This document shows positions 24,366 to 36,678 of a stretch of DNA of 64,000 nt, one piece after another. The position numbers and the translations under genes are program-made. Every line of letters starts with the position of its first letter. Within the stretch, counting starts at the first letter, position 1. The notes beneath the pieces are model-generated. The model searched no databases. It had not been told where the DNA came from and was given only the letters and a program-made list of their open reading frames with translations. The stretch spans positions 111,000,465-111,064,464 of the forward strand of contig NC_053392.1 in NCBI RefSeq assembly GCF_905171765.1, written 5' to 3'. This DNA is from Bufo bufo (lineage: Eukaryota; Chordata; Amphibia; Anura; Bufonidae).

Positions 24366-25464
24366 CAGTGGCGTACATACAGCGGTCGCAGGGGTCGCAC
24401 TTGCGACCGGGCTCGGCACTCCAGGGGGCCCGGCCGCCTGTGGACCCGCCCTGCAGTAGTGCTGTGCCTGTATATCCTGGGCGGCCGGCCCGGGGCCCGT
24501 CCCCCAGTGTTGAGTTTCCTTGCTGCCAGCCCTACCCTCCCTTGAGTCTCCTCCCCGGCCGGCGGTGCGGCGAGCCGGACATGACGTTGAGATGCAGGGA
24601 CAGGGAGAAGGCGCCGGAAAAGAAAGGGAGAGGGAGAGCGCTGCGCAAAGAAGCCGGTCCGGCTTTCAGAGTGAGTGAGGTCTGATGGGGGCTGAGAGTT
24701 GGGCAATGTATGTAAAGTTATGACTGGTGACTTGTGCTATGAAGTAATGTTTTTTTTTCTGTTGTCTTGGGGTGCAGCTCTTTTGTGTAGGCACTTCTAT
24801 TGAGCTTCTAGTATATGCTTGGATGTAGCAGTGCTGGTTTTGTCATGCATTTTTTTTGCCTTCATATGGTAAAATACTTCATTGGCCTATCAATGGCTTT
24901 ATAACTAATTCTGCTATATTTCTGTAGCCTGCAACCTCTGACTGCTCAGTTGGACTGAAACTACTACACCCAACATGTTCTGGCAGTAATAGTAAATGGA
25001 TATTGGTGCGATTCTGAGCTACTAGTCTATATAATACATATGTAGCCTAAATATTTATTAAATAGACTAGTAGCTCAGAATTGCACCAATATCCATTTAC
25101 TATTACTGCCAGAACATGTTGGGTGTAGTAGTTTCAGCCCAACTGGGCAGTCAGAGGTTGCAGGCTACAGAAATATAGCAGAGTTAGTTATAAAGCCATT
25201 GATAGGCCAATGAAGTATTTTACCATATGAAGGCAAAAAAAATGCATGACAAAACCAGACTGCTACATAATGTAGCAGAGTTGGTTTTACGTGGGAATAC
25301 CATGGGTTATACCAAATATCATCCTCTTGTATACAGTATAATATATATATATATCACATACGCACACACACGCGCGCGGCGGCGGGTTGGGGGGGCGTCG
25401 AAGGGGAGGGGGCCCCATGGATCAGTTTCGCATCGGGGCCCTATGGATTGTGTGTACGCCACTG
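24366..25464. mobile_element. hAT-type non-autonomous element, unit 4
   Basis: Copy at the same site, with CCTCCAGC at 24358-24365 and 25465-25472. It is shortened by loss of one TGAGTCTCCTCCCC repeat. Near 24945 and 25084 it has substitutions in the hairpin arms. Confidence 0.88.
24824..25267. repeat. Long inverted repeat (hairpin), unit 4
   Basis: Copy of the hairpin in which the left arm reads CTGCTCAGTTGGACTG near 24942, against CTGCCCAGTTGGGCTG elsewhere, and the right arm reads TTGCACC near 25081, against TTGTACC. The two left-arm changes add mismatches; the right-arm change restores pairing with GGTGCGA. Confidence 0.88.
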
Positions 25465-25929
25465 CCTCCAGCCACAGAATCTAAAGTTCTTTGCTGTCAG
25501 GTGAATGCCTATTGGATATTTTTTGGGGCCTGTACTGGCCGACAGTTACATTTTTTTATCTCTAGCCACATAATTACACCCTTGTCTCACTCCTCTGACT
25601 CTCATTATATTGGCGTATGAACCGCATTCACCATAAGGACCTTCTAATGTCACAGGGTCATGTGACTGTGCCCTCCACCCCGTACTGTGCCCCTCACCCC
25701 GTACTGTGCCCCCTTATACCCTGCATTGTGCCCTCTTACCACACCCTGTGCAGTGCCCCTAGTCATTCCCTGTACTGTGCCCTCTTATACCCTTTTATCC
25801 GGGCAATGTATATATCCCTTTCCCTACCCACACCATCATTTTTTAGACCTGGCATGAGCTGGAAAAATATGCAGATTGCGGTGCTAAGGACCTTTGCGCC
25901 ACAATCTGTGTCACAAATACGCTAACATA

Positions 25930-26358
25930 GGCTACTTTTACACCGGCGTTTCTGGGTCCGCTTGTGAGATCCGTTTCAGGGCTCTCACAAGCGGCCCAAA
26001 ACTAATTAGTTCAGCCCCAATGCATTCTGAATGGTTAAGGATCCATTCAGAATGCATCAGTTTGGCTGCGTTTGGTCTCCGTTGCGTTTTTTTGGGGGTC
26101 ACTAAAACGCAGCTTGCAGCGTTTTGGTGTCCACCTGATGATGCAGAGCCAAACGGATCCGTCCTGACACAATATGGTGCAATTGAAATGGATCCGTCCC
26201 CCATTGACTTTCAATGTAAATCAAGACGGATCCTTATTTTTTAATGAATAATGCAAACGGATCCGTTCTGAACGGATACAAGCGTTTGCATTATCGGTGC
26301 GGATACGTCTGTGCAGATACAAGATGGATCCGCACCGAACACCAGTGTGAAAGTAGCC
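25930..26358. mobile_element. GGATCC-rich MITE, unit 4
   Basis: Copy of the 1455-1883 element; one internal GGATCCG site reads GGATACG near 26301. Confidence 0.72.
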
Positions 26359-27233
26359 AAATGACCACCTAGTTGTATTATTATTCGGTGGTAGGGCTAA
26401 TATCTTTATATTATATAGATTCTAGTGTATTATACTGTGCTCTGTATCTCTCAGTAGAAAATGATCCTTGGTAAACAAAGTCCTCATCCCTGACCACCAG
26501 GACCAGGTAGCGCTCGGCCTCTCCTCTCCGCCATGCTGCTCCGTTGTGTACTGGTGCTTATTCTGACACTAGGACTGGGTTCACATCCTAATTTTGCCTT
26601 CCATTTAATGCATACCAAAAATCTATGCGTTAACAGATGCCTCAGACTGATGCCGTACAGTGGCGTCCGTTCACCATACATATTCCATGGTAGAAAAAAA
26701 TAATTATTTGGGTTAACGTATGCATTTTGTTAATGGACTCTACAGGATACAAAAATGTGGAGTGCTGCATTTTTGTATACATCACACCGATAGGAAATAA
26801 AATTTTCTAGGATCCAGCAGGGCACATTTTGGAGAGTTTTCCTTTAAGACGCATACAAATGGCCCCTGATTAAAATATTTTTGGTGGGAATTTTTGCCAA
26901 TGATCCCCCCTGGTATATCACTGTCCATGTTGTGGGACTATTTGTGTACCTCTAGTAAGTGTTTGCTGGTTGCAAATATGAGCTGAAGGTTTTTCAGGTA
27001 CGCCTGCCATTAAAGTGAATGAGGCTCGCCGCGAATGCGCGGTTCGCGAACATTTGATGTTCGTCCATCACTAGTGGGCAGTAGCAGGACTACTGGCTAG
27101 GGGACGGCCATTCTGCTTTTGCACACTGCTCCCTCTTTTGCTGTGCGGCTGGCGCTGTGTGACCACCACCTCTTCCTCCGAACTGCACATGTCACTCACA
27201 TTACCTTGATTCCACCCACTCTTCACCCCTGCC

Positions 27234-27830
27234 CTACTTGGCGGTCTGTACACAGCAGAAAGCCGCATCAGTTGGCACCTGTGTTTCGTCATCATCATCA
27301 GTGACGTGCTGTGGTGGTCCTCCCATGTACTCATCTTGAAACATAAGTGGTTGGGCATCGGTGCACTCAATCTCTTCCACTTCTGGAGCAGGGCTAGGTG
27401 GATGGCCCACAGAAACCTTGGCAGCAAAGTCATCAAAAAGCAGAAGAGACTGCTGCATGACTTGGGCCTCAGACTGCTTGGCTGATTTGCAAGGGGGTGA
27501 GTTGAAAGACTGATGGACATCGGCTGCAGGTGCCAACTGTGGTCTTTCAGCATGAGACTGGGTGGGAGACAATGTGAAGGAACTGGATCCACTGTCAGCA
27601 ACCCGATCTACTATCGCCTGTACTTGTTCAGGCCTCACCATTTGTACACCGGTATTCGGGCCTACAAAATGACGCTGAACGTTCTGTCGTCTACGTGCAC
27701 CTGAGGAAGGTGTTTCACTTGGGCGTGTAGCTATTGCAGATTGACCATGTCCTCTCCCTGCAACAGGAGCTCCACCAGCACCAGCAGCACCACGACCAGG
27801 GCCACGTCCCTTATTTGATGCTCTCCTCAT
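27234..27830 (-). pseudogene. hAT transposase N-terminal fragment, unit 4
   Basis: Same protein as units 2 and 3. Just upstream of the start the leader reads ACCCATTGAAG, against ACCCACCGAAG in the other units. Confidence 0.85.
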
Positions 27831-29270
27831 TGTTTGAGGTCACCCATTGAAGTAACAGACAGATTAACTATATTAATTTCCCTGTCACATATGCAGTGCA
27901 GGTGTACCTCACACCAAAAATGGGAATATGTCACCCATAAAACTAACAGACGGATTAACTATTATATTTTGTGTCAGGGGTACAGAAATGGTGCATTGCA
28001 CCCACAAAAAATCACTATAAGTCACCCACAGAATTAACAGTCAGATTTATTATTATATTTCTTTGTCAGGGGTGCAAAGCTGGAGTATTGCACCCACAAA
28101 AAATCATTATAGGTCACCCACAAAACAAATAGCCAGACTCCGAACACTCTCCCTTGCTTCAGCTGCCTGCTTCCTGTCCCTGCACTACTCAGAGCTGATG
28201 GGCGGTGCTACACGTGATCCAACTTGTATACAGGCTGGGTCCCATGATGCACCAGCCAATCTAGGCATGGCTGTGATGGCTTCTAAGTGCCCACAGATTA
28301 AAAGCTTGTTGATTGGCTGCCCTGCAGTGTTTCAAAAACTTTATTAAATGCCTGAACACCGAACCCAAACTTTTCCGGCAAAGTTCGGGTCCGGGTACCT
28401 GAACTCGCAAAGTTCGGTACGGACCCAAACTATACAGTTCGGGTTCGCTCAACACTAGTCATAATATACTAATAAATCAATATATCAATGAACATTTCCT
28501 ACAAAAAAGAAAAAAAAAGGCAAAACATAATACTAATCCAGTTAATATATTAACTGCGGGCCCTGGGGTCCACACTATGAATTTAAAAAAATAGCAGAGG
28601 CATATACTGTATATTCTACAAAATCTGTATAGTGTCTGTACTATGGATGCCCAAAATATATTGGTGTTCGCACATTGCAGAATTTGTTGATGTTCTATTA
28701 CATATAACGTGCAGTATTTTTCTTAAAATTACATCTTCAGAATGTGGTATTTCAGATGCAGTGCAGGGACAAAATGTATTTTTTTATGTAACATTGAGAA
28801 CAAAATAGGACGTGTGATAATACATGATAGTTCCAAATACCGGATGACTCAAAAGATAAAGACTGTTCAATATATATTTGTATTAAGAATAAACAGTGGT
28901 ATAAACACCATCACTCACGACTACGTCTCAGTTAGGGTGTCTGGATAAAGACTGAGATTAAATGCTGCAGTTATAAAAGTTATTTGGGCTCCATTCAGAG
29001 ACAGTAATATTTGATCACTCCCACGATGTACACACCACTCCACCCTAGCTTTATACTCCACCTCCAGCACACCCAACTAGGCTGGATACACTGCAATAAA
29101 CCTGCCCCTCTGTTCTGAGACACTGATTGCCAATCATTGCCACAATGTACAGGCCGGTAATTGCTGAGCCTTCCTGGCCTTCAACTCTACCACCATCAAA
29201 TACAGCTATGCTAGACACAATAAACAAACTGCCCCTGAAGTAAGTCCACGACCACCTTGTGCCTGAAGTA

Positions 29271-30204
29271 CAGTACAGACCAAAAGTTTGGACACACCTT
29301 CTCATTCAAAGAGTTTTCTTTATTTTCATTACTATGAAGGCATCAAAACTATGAATTAACACATGTGGAATTATATACATAACAAACAAGTGTGAAACAA
29401 CTGAAAATATGTCATATTCTAGGTTCTTCAAAGTAGCCACCTTTTGCTTTGATTACTGCTTTGCACACTCTTGGCATTCTCTTGATGAGCTTCAAGAGGT
29501 AGTCCCCTGAAATGGTCTTCCAACAGTCTTGAAGGAGTTCCCAGAGATGCTTAGCACTTGTTGGCCCTTTTGCCTTCACTCTGCGGTCCAGCTCACCCCA
29601 AACCATCTCGATTGGGTTCAGGTCTGGTGACTGTGGAGGCCAGGTCATCTGGCGCAGCACCCCATCACTCTCCTTCATGGTCAAATAGCCCTTACTTTCA
29701 AAGTTTTCCCAATTTTTCGGCTGACTGACTGATTTCTTAAAGTAATGATGGCCACTCGTTTTTCTTTACTCAGCTGCTTTTTTTTTTGCCATAATACAAA
29801 TTCTAACAGTCTATTCAGTAGGACTATCAGCTGTGTATCCACCTGACTTCTCCTCAACGCAACTGATGGTCCCAACCCCATTTATAAGGCAAGAAATCCC
29901 ACTTATTAAACCTGACAGGGCACACCTGTGAAGTGAAAATCATTTCAGGGGACTACCTCTTGAAGCTCATCAAGAGAATGCCAAGAGTGTGCAAAGCAGT
30001 AATCAAAGCAAAAGGTGGCTACTTTGAAGAACCTAGAATATGACATATTTTCAGTTATTTCACACTTGTTTGTTATGTATATAATTCCACATGTGTTAAT
30101 TCATAGTTCTGATGCCTTCAGTGTGAATCTACAATTTTCATAGTCATGAAAATAAAGAAAACTCTTTGAATGAGAAGGTGTGTCCAAACTTTTGGTCTGT
30201 ACTG
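29271..30204. mobile_element. Tc1 foldback, only copy, unit 4
   Basis: Complete ends with TA flanks. Within the first ~70 bases it already carries the variants of the second copy (CATTACTATG, AAGTGTGAAAC), while its left flank is that of the first copy. It therefore looks like a recombinant that joined the start of copy one to copy two. Confidence 0.9.
29412..29684 (-). pseudogene. Tc1 transposase C-terminal fragment, unit 4
   Basis: Same 90-codon frame as units 1 and 2, within the single Tc1 copy. Confidence 0.88.
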
Positions 30205-30532
30205 TAAGTTGACCCACAAGCAAATTAAGCAGGGAGGAATCATGACTTTAGATGGGAAAAATGACGAATATTCTAAAAAAACAATATATAGCACTATATT
30301 CTATACTGCTATTTATTCGTTTTTGACCCACGCCTGTATTGATAGCGTATTATTCGCATATTATGCGATCATTACCTTGCCGATTTTTTGAGTTAAAAAA
30401 AGTAGAATATAACAAATATTTGAATTCGCAAATTCTTGACGAATATTTGACAAAATATTGTATATTTGAATATGACCCCTGCCGCTCATCACTAATTCAA
30501 AATACCGCAGTGACATTCCCTGTAATTTTTTA

Positions 30533-30825
30533 TTACTCATTCCAATAACAGGGCATCTTACGAGTCCTGTATTGTTATTTATCGTCACTACCTCCACGAG
30601 TCGGGAGTGTGTGATTTGAGCAACACCCGCTTGCCTTCCTTGGATGTGGTAGCCGTTTCTCAAGCTCCCTCTCCGGCATCGAACCCTGATTCCCCGTTAC
30701 CCATGATCAACATGGTAGGCGCAGAAAAGAACATCGAAAGTTGATAGGGCAGACATCATAACGGATCGTCGCCGTCACGAGGATGTGCAATTTCCCAGAG
30801 GTTATCTAGAGTCACCAATGCGGCA
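30533..30825 (-). pseudogene. 18S rRNA pseudogene, long version at array end
   Basis: About 290 nt of continuous 18S homology on the minus strand. Beyond the 114 nt shared with the units it continues through the complements of GGCTACCACATCC, of the GGGAATCAGGGTTCGAT region, of CTATCAACTTTCGATG and of GTGACTCTAGATAACC, in the normal 18S order. Substitutions and small gaps at normally invariant positions show it is a pseudogene. It is the uninterrupted form of the sequence in which the tandem duplication broke. Confidence 0.9.
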
Positions 30826-31531
30826 GCAGGCCCTCGCCCCTAATGTTTTAGATGGTCAGATCAGCAGGCGCTTTCTCCAATTGTTTTTGAGGGTCTCCAG
30901 CAGGCCATCAATCATAATTTTTCAAGGCTGTGTATGATGCCCTCCTTTATGTGTAACAAAGGGTGTATTGTAGTGCTGGTTCCTTGTAATTTTTGGCAGC
31001 CCTTTCACTTAGTGCATAGGCTTTATGAGTGTAGGAGTCCGACTACCTGAACAATTGTACCATAATGTGAATGAGGCCCTCCTTTATGCGATATACAGGC
31101 TGTTTCGGAGTGCCTCTTGCTTGTAATTTTTTGCAGCACTTGCATTTTATATACAATTGAATATACAGGAAAGAATGTTTTCTAACAATTTTTCCTGTAA
31201 AATAGATTTTTTAGGGGGTGCTTTGTGCGTATTTTTGTCAGTCTGTAAAAGTGGCGTACAACTTGGACAACATGGTTCCCAGCAGCGACCTGGGAGTCCA
31301 AGATGCATCCAGACATCGACCCCATGCTGTTCCCGATCCATTTCGGTGGTGTTTCTGTCACTTTCTGACTTTTTCCAATGGACTAGGCACCCTCCCCTCT
31401 TCAGAGCAGGGGGGTGCGTGGTTCTCTCCCATTGACTTCCATTATACTCGGGTGCTCGGCCGAACACACGAATATATCAATGTATTTGGGCCGAACATCC
31501 GAATACGTTGGTGCTCGATCATCACTGAAAA
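30826..31531. other. Degenerate hAT remnants with one terminus
   Basis: No coding frame is supported. Two related segments begin GCCCTCCTTTATG (30940 and 31077) and run to TTGTAATTTTTGGCAGC or TTGTAATTTTTTGCAGC. The end (about 31430-31526) has GGCCGAACA motifs and finishes GTGCTCGATCATCACT, resembling a hAT terminus. Confidence 0.45.
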
Positions 31532-31780
31532 TTATGGATAAATTATGGAAAAAATATTTTTGTTGTCACTAATATTTTTCCCAATTTCTGGCCCTGACAC
31601 ACAGACGCTATTGCAGCACAGATGTGACAATTCACTGCAGGGACCGTTTATAGAAAAAATGTGGATAAATTATATAAAAAATATAATTGTTTTCAATAAT
31701 ATTCTTCCTATCTCTGCCCCTGACATACAGAAGGTATTGCTGAACAGATGTCACAAGTCACTGCAGGGAACCTCTATAAA
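31532..31780. repeat. Two-copy tandem repeat of about 125 bp
   Basis: Two diverged copies share TGGATAAATTAT, CCCTGACA-ACAGA and CACTGCAGGGA. They adjoin the hAT-like terminus at 31526 and may be a hAT leader repeat. Confidence 0.6.
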
Positions 31781-32416
31781 GTCTTCTGAATTAAGTGTTT
31801 TTGGACTTCAGGATGAAGAATAGCCACCTCTGCCCATAAGTGAAGGGTTGCATCATTCTGAAGTTTTATTGAAGGAATTCCCCCCCTTCCCCACCAGAAA
31901 AGTATTTTTTCTATACTACATTTTGTGCATATTACATAGATAGACTGTTGTTCTTTGTAAAATCCTATATGCCACAAAACCCTGAGTAAAAGGAGAAATG
32001 CAGCAGTAAATTGTAAGTTATGTGTAAAAAGGGGATACTAGATATGAATATCTTGGCTTGCACTTGCTAATGACCCTTGTGTATATTTGAAGGTAAGTAT
32101 GAGAGATGCATTTAAAGTGACTCTGTCTGTTCCAAAGCCTTGACAAAATGATAGTGCAGCATAAAAAAACAACATTGTCAGCTTTTTCTTCTCTTTTCTA
32201 TTGCTGTGTGTAACATTTGATATACTGCTACGTGATGTATGTTACTCACAATTTAGAACCAGCAGTCTACCTACTATATGTGCAAACACATATTACTTAT
32301 GTGCAGTCAATTAACATATATTATTCAGAAATTGCCTATAGAGTAAGTTGTACAAACTATAAACGTGACCCCATGTTAAATAGGCATCCCAGTTACATCA
32401 AGTTATCCCCTATATA
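31781..32416. other. Unassigned AT-rich stretch
   Basis: I see no gene, terminal repeat or RNA here. Confidence 0.5.
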
Positions 32417-32606
32417 CAGTTGCAAGAAAAAGTATGTGAACCCATTGGAATGATATGGATTTCTGCACAAATTGGTCATAAAATGTGATCTGATCTTCAT
32501 CTAAGTCACAACAATAGACAATCACAATCTGCTTAAACTAATAACACACAAAGAATTAAATGTTACCATGTTTTTATTGAACACCCCATGTAAATATTTA
32601 CTGTGC
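32417..32606. mobile_element. DNA transposon end (Tc1/mariner-like), truncated
   Basis: It starts TA/CAGTTGCAAGAAAAAGTATG, a terminus I recognise from widespread vertebrate Tc1-group non-autonomous elements. It runs about 190 bp before joining a LINE fragment, and the opposite end is absent. Confidence 0.65.
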
Positions 32607-33590
32607 AAGCATTCTACAAGATCATTAATAAATATATTGAAGAGAATAGGCCCAATACTGACCCCTGAGGTACCCCACTAGTGACAGTGACCCAATCTGA
32701 GTGTGTACCGTTAATAACCACCCTCTGTTTTCTATCACTTAGCCAGTTACTTACCCACATACAGACGTTTTCTCCCAGTCCGAGCATTCTTATTTTCTAT
32801 ACTAACCTTTTATGTGGTACAGTATCAAATGCTTTAGAGAAGTCAAGATATACGACATCTATTGTTTCGCCATGGTCAAGTCTAGAACTTACCTCCTCAT
32901 AGAAACTGATTAAATTAGTTTGACATGAGCAATCCCTCATGAAGCCATGCAGATAGGGCTTATTTTCATTGAGGTGCTCCAAGATAGCATCTATTAGAAA
33001 ACCTTCAAACAGTTTTCTCACGACGGATGTTAAACTTACTGGCCTATAGTTTCCGAGCTCTGTTTTTGGCCCCTTTTTGAATATTGGCACCACATTTGCT
33101 ATGTGCCAATCCTGTGGAACACTCCCTGTCAGTATAGAGTCCTTAAATATTAGAAATAAGGGTCTGGCTATGACATTACTTAATTCTCTTAGGTTACAGG
33201 GCTATATGCCATCTAGTACCGGCGATTTGTCTATTTTAATCTTTTTAAGATGCCACTATACTTCTTCCTGGTCCAGACAGGGCACTTTTAATGGGGAATT
33301 TACATTTACATTTTGTATTTCATCTGAGAGTTTAATTTTACTCAGGGAATACAGTGGAGAAAATAATATTTAACAGCTTTGATTTCTCCTGATTGCTGTC
33401 TGCAACTCCCCCTCATCACTTTGTAAAGGGCCGAATCCTTCATATTTATCCTTTTTTATTTATATAATTGAAGAACATTTTAGGGTTAGTTTTACTCTCT
33501 TTGGCAATGAATATCTCTGTCTCTAGTTTGGATGCTCTTATTTGTCTTTTACATGTTCTATTTTTTTCCTTATAGCATCAGAATAGTGGC
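32607..33590 (-). pseudogene. CR1-like LINE reverse transcriptase fragment
   Basis: The longest frame (33093-32797) reads VPIFKKG, NYRPVSLTSV, DVVYLDFSKAFDTVPH, the fingers and first palm block of a CR1/L2-type reverse transcriptase. Further along the minus strand (about 32673-32610) another frame gives PQGSVLGPILF and FINDL. The FADD block and 3' end are missing. Upstream, 33580-33400 encodes a pre-RT segment containing KESKTNPKMFFNY. Several frameshifts make it dead. Confidence 0.85.
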
Positions 33591-33692
33591 TGAAGCATGT
33601 GGCCAGAAGTAAAACACAATTTTTCACAATGTTCTGGTGTGGCAGCACACTGCAGTCAGAACATTACTGCAAGAATAATATAGTCTGATGCA

Positions 33693-36473
33693 TCAGGCAA
33701 AGGTGTGGAAATCCTGGCTGAACCACGCCTGATTCATTTTTAGAAAGGTTAATATTTCAACATTTCCGGTTAAAAGACAAGTTCTTTTTGGGGTAACCAT
33801 GCCCCCCGCCGCACTAAACACCCACTCTAAAGCCCCTCTTTGGGCTGGACAGGAAAGCTTGCACAGCTTGCAAATTCGACCAGTTGTGGCCACAATTCAA
33901 GTTTGTTTGCCCAGTAGTCCAGGGGATCTTGGACGTGGGGTGGCAGGGTACAGTCCAACTGTGTCACCACCTGCTGGTTCAGGTTCTGCTCTACGTCCTG
34001 CTGCTGCTAGGTGGTTTTATCAGCAGACAGGTGAAGAAAAGTGCTCATTAGAGACTCCAGACTTAAGTTGCTGCTGCTCCTGCTCCCCCAACCCCCCTCC
34101 AGCAGTGATGGCAGTGGAGCGTGAGCGCAGTGAAAACCCTCCCCGTTCATACCTTCGTGAGGATGGGCTATGGCACACATAGGCAGTGACCAAATAGTAG
34201 TTTCGTTTTTCATCCCTCTAAGCAGGTGGAAAAAAAGGCCCCCCATTTTGGAGCGGTAGTGAGGGTCTAACATGATGGAGAGTCAGCTGTCACTACGCAA
34301 GCGACTCAGCATGCATCTGTCAATTTGCCAAGGAAATCAGTGGGACTCCTTGTCTCAATCTCACTGCATACTGCTACGGTATGTCTGGGTCCTTTGCCTA
34401 GTCCTTCAGCTCCTCATGCTCCTCGTTCTCCTCTTCTACAATTGTGCAGATAAGCATTCATTTCTTGTGCATTAATGTCCTCCTTCTTCTTGTCCACATC
34501 GTCCTCCTCCACCAGTTCAGCCCCCACAGGGCTCAGGTGGCCATGAGATTTAGGCGCCACATCTACTGTCCCCTGGCCAGCCAGATTTATCAGCATCTGC
34601 TCCATGACGTTAAGGAGTGGAAATAAATCATTCACCTTGTAGTCCTGGAGACTGACAAATAAAGTGGCCTCTTCAAAGGGCCAGAGCAAATGGCAGGTGT
34701 CACACATGAGCTGCCACTGGCTAACATCAAAGTTACACAGGGGAGAATCCTTGTCTGCCTGCATAATCAATAAATAGTTCATGGCCATCCCCTGCTCATA
34801 TAGTGGGTCTAACATGTGGAGGGTGGCGTTCCAAAGTGTGAAAACATTGCTTATGAGGCGATGTTGGGGAATGCTATTCTGTCTTTTCAGCTCAAGGAGG
34901 GCGTGTATTGCAGAGTAACAGTGGCTGATGTGCATGCACAGTTTTCTGGCCATTTTCAAGACATCTTGCAGTTGGGTGGAAGAATTCAGAAACTGGTTTA
35001 CAACCAGATTAAAGATGTGCGCCATACAGGGCACATGGGTCAGCCCTCCTTCATGCACTGCTAACACAATGTTCTTCCCAATGTTCGGTGATCATGGTTC
35101 CAATCTTCAGTTGGTGAGGAGAAAGCCAGGATTTGATTTTTTTGGTTGATGACGCCAAGAAGGTTCTCCTCAGTCTGACTCTGTTTGCCCAGGATGGCCA
35201 GGTGCAGGACAGCGTGACAATGCTGTACTCTGCATAGGTGATATGCTGGAGGACCACTCTAAACTGTGCCTACAGTGGAGGCGGAAAACAAGGTGGCGGA
35301 TGAGGAGGCAGAGGATCACAGCATGAGAATGAGGAAGCAGCATTGTCATTACTTGGCCAGATTGCTGGTGTTCCTGGGCCGGAACTAAATTTACCCAGTG
35401 GACCGTAAAGTACATATATTGTCCTTGACCATAATTATATCTCCATGTGTCAGCGCTGCTGTGAACTGTACCAGACACCAACAGGCTCAAGGACTGTCCC
35501 CCCTTCTGTTCAACATACTTGTGCAGGGCAGTACAGACCTTTTGGAGAAGTAATGACTCTCCACCTTGGCTTGGCAAAAACCATGTCAACCACATGGAAA
35601 GGGAGGGACTGTAGTACCAGCAACTTGGCCAGGAGTAGGCTCAGCTTCTGCACTCTTGGATAAGTGCACGCATAATATTGTCTCTTTGCAATCGCCTCAT
35701 TGATCGATTGCTAGCGAAAAGCATGATGAGGAGTAGGTGGAGGAGCAGGAGCATAAGGACCAGCAGATGATGGGAAGGGAACACAGCTCCCATCTACTGA
35801 GTTGGTGGAGCCCTGACTGCTGGAGAAGAGGTGGGGACCGCTGGGAGATGCATCAGGCTGTACCACTACATTAGCACCACGGTTTTCATAGGCTGCTTTA
35901 TTGTGTTTCTCCATGGGTTGACGCAGATCCGTCGTGCTAACATTGGCACCCTGGCCACGCTTCACCTTCTACCCACAGATCCTACATACGGCCACACTGA
36001 CATTCTTGAGCTACTTGATGAACAGTTCCCAAACTGCTGAGTATGGCATTTTACTCCCACGACTCCGTGCTGACTGCCTGCCACTGCCTCTATGAAACCG
36101 TGTACTGCTAGTTGTTTTCTGACAGGTACACTCATGAGTAGCAGATGGTTTACCCTGGGCACGTTCGGCTCCAGATTTCACACTGCTTCCACTTTGCTGG
36201 CTCATTGGCAGGCTGCCACCCTGTTGCTGTCTTAATGGCCTGCTGCCACCCTTGCCCCCTGATATTGATGATGTAGCGCCCTCTTCACACAGCTCCCATG
36301 TGCGATTGTCTACATCATCATCCACTACTGTCTGTTTGTCACTAATGTCACCCTCACCTCTGCCTCTGCCACTTTCTCTATGAAGCTGTGCTCCGCTAGT
36401 TGTTTCCAGACAGGTAGGCTCCAGAGTAGCAGACGGTTTACCTCAGGTATGTTTGGCTCCAGATCTCACACTG
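33693..36473 (-). pseudogene. hAT-B transposase, 3' two thirds (interrupted)
   Basis: A decayed minus-strand hAT transposase in several frames. In protein order: an N-terminal Ser/Gly/Gln-rich part (36325-36011), a SADTW block in place of the first catalytic aspartate region (35595-35170), HVPCMAHIFNLVV and WNATLHMLDPLYEQ (35067-34414), MLDPHYR (34273-34007) and the dimerisation-region remnant EWVFSAAGG (33893-33693). The Arg of the usual RW motif is replaced by Leu. The N-terminus continues on the far side of hAT-A at 42060. An internal repeat of about 290 bp is visible (36090-36350 against 36380-36473 plus 42052-42200). Confidence 0.82.
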
Positions 36474-36671
36474 CTTACATCTAGGGATGAGCGAACCCAA
36501 ACCGTAAAAGTCCGGGTTCGGGTTCGGTGTTCGGCGCTTTCTTGGCGCTTTTTGAAAGGCTGCAAAGCAGCCAATCAACAAGCGTCATACAACTTGCCCC
36601 AAGAGGCCATCACAGCCATGCCTACTATTGGCATGGCTGTGATTGGCCAGTGCAGCATGTGACCCAGCCTC

Positions 36672-36678
36672 TATATAA
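36672..36678 (+). promoter_or_regulatory. Candidate hAT-A TATA box
   Basis: TATATAA lies 190 bp inside the left end, before a stretch without ATG-led frames and about 1.7 kb upstream of the transposase frame. A perfect-arm hairpin (AGCCATGCC/GGCATGGCT, 36614-36638) lies just upstream. Promoter use is inferred. Confidence 0.45.

Larger units (their letters stand above)
23389..30646. repeat. Tandem array unit 4 (7258 bp, one Tc1 copy instead of two)
   Basis: This last unit is about 0.9 kb shorter because it has a single Tc1 foldback (29271-30204) where units 1-3 have two in direct orientation. It also has one copy rather than two of a TGAGTCTCCTCCCC repeat (about 24545-24556) and an eighth G in the run near 23723. 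At 30646 the unit ends, and the 18S pseudogene continues where the other units jump back to GAATTTCC. Confidence 0.92.

Noticed and set aside
1..30646. The possibility that the tandem array is purely an assembly artefact
   Set aside because: Unit-specific substitutions, the single-Tc1 fourth unit and the longer 18S piece at the end argue for real units, although copy number still needs read support.
31147..31541. Three overlapping ~100-codon frames
   Set aside because: Both strands are open by chance in hAT-derived DNA; no homology recognised.
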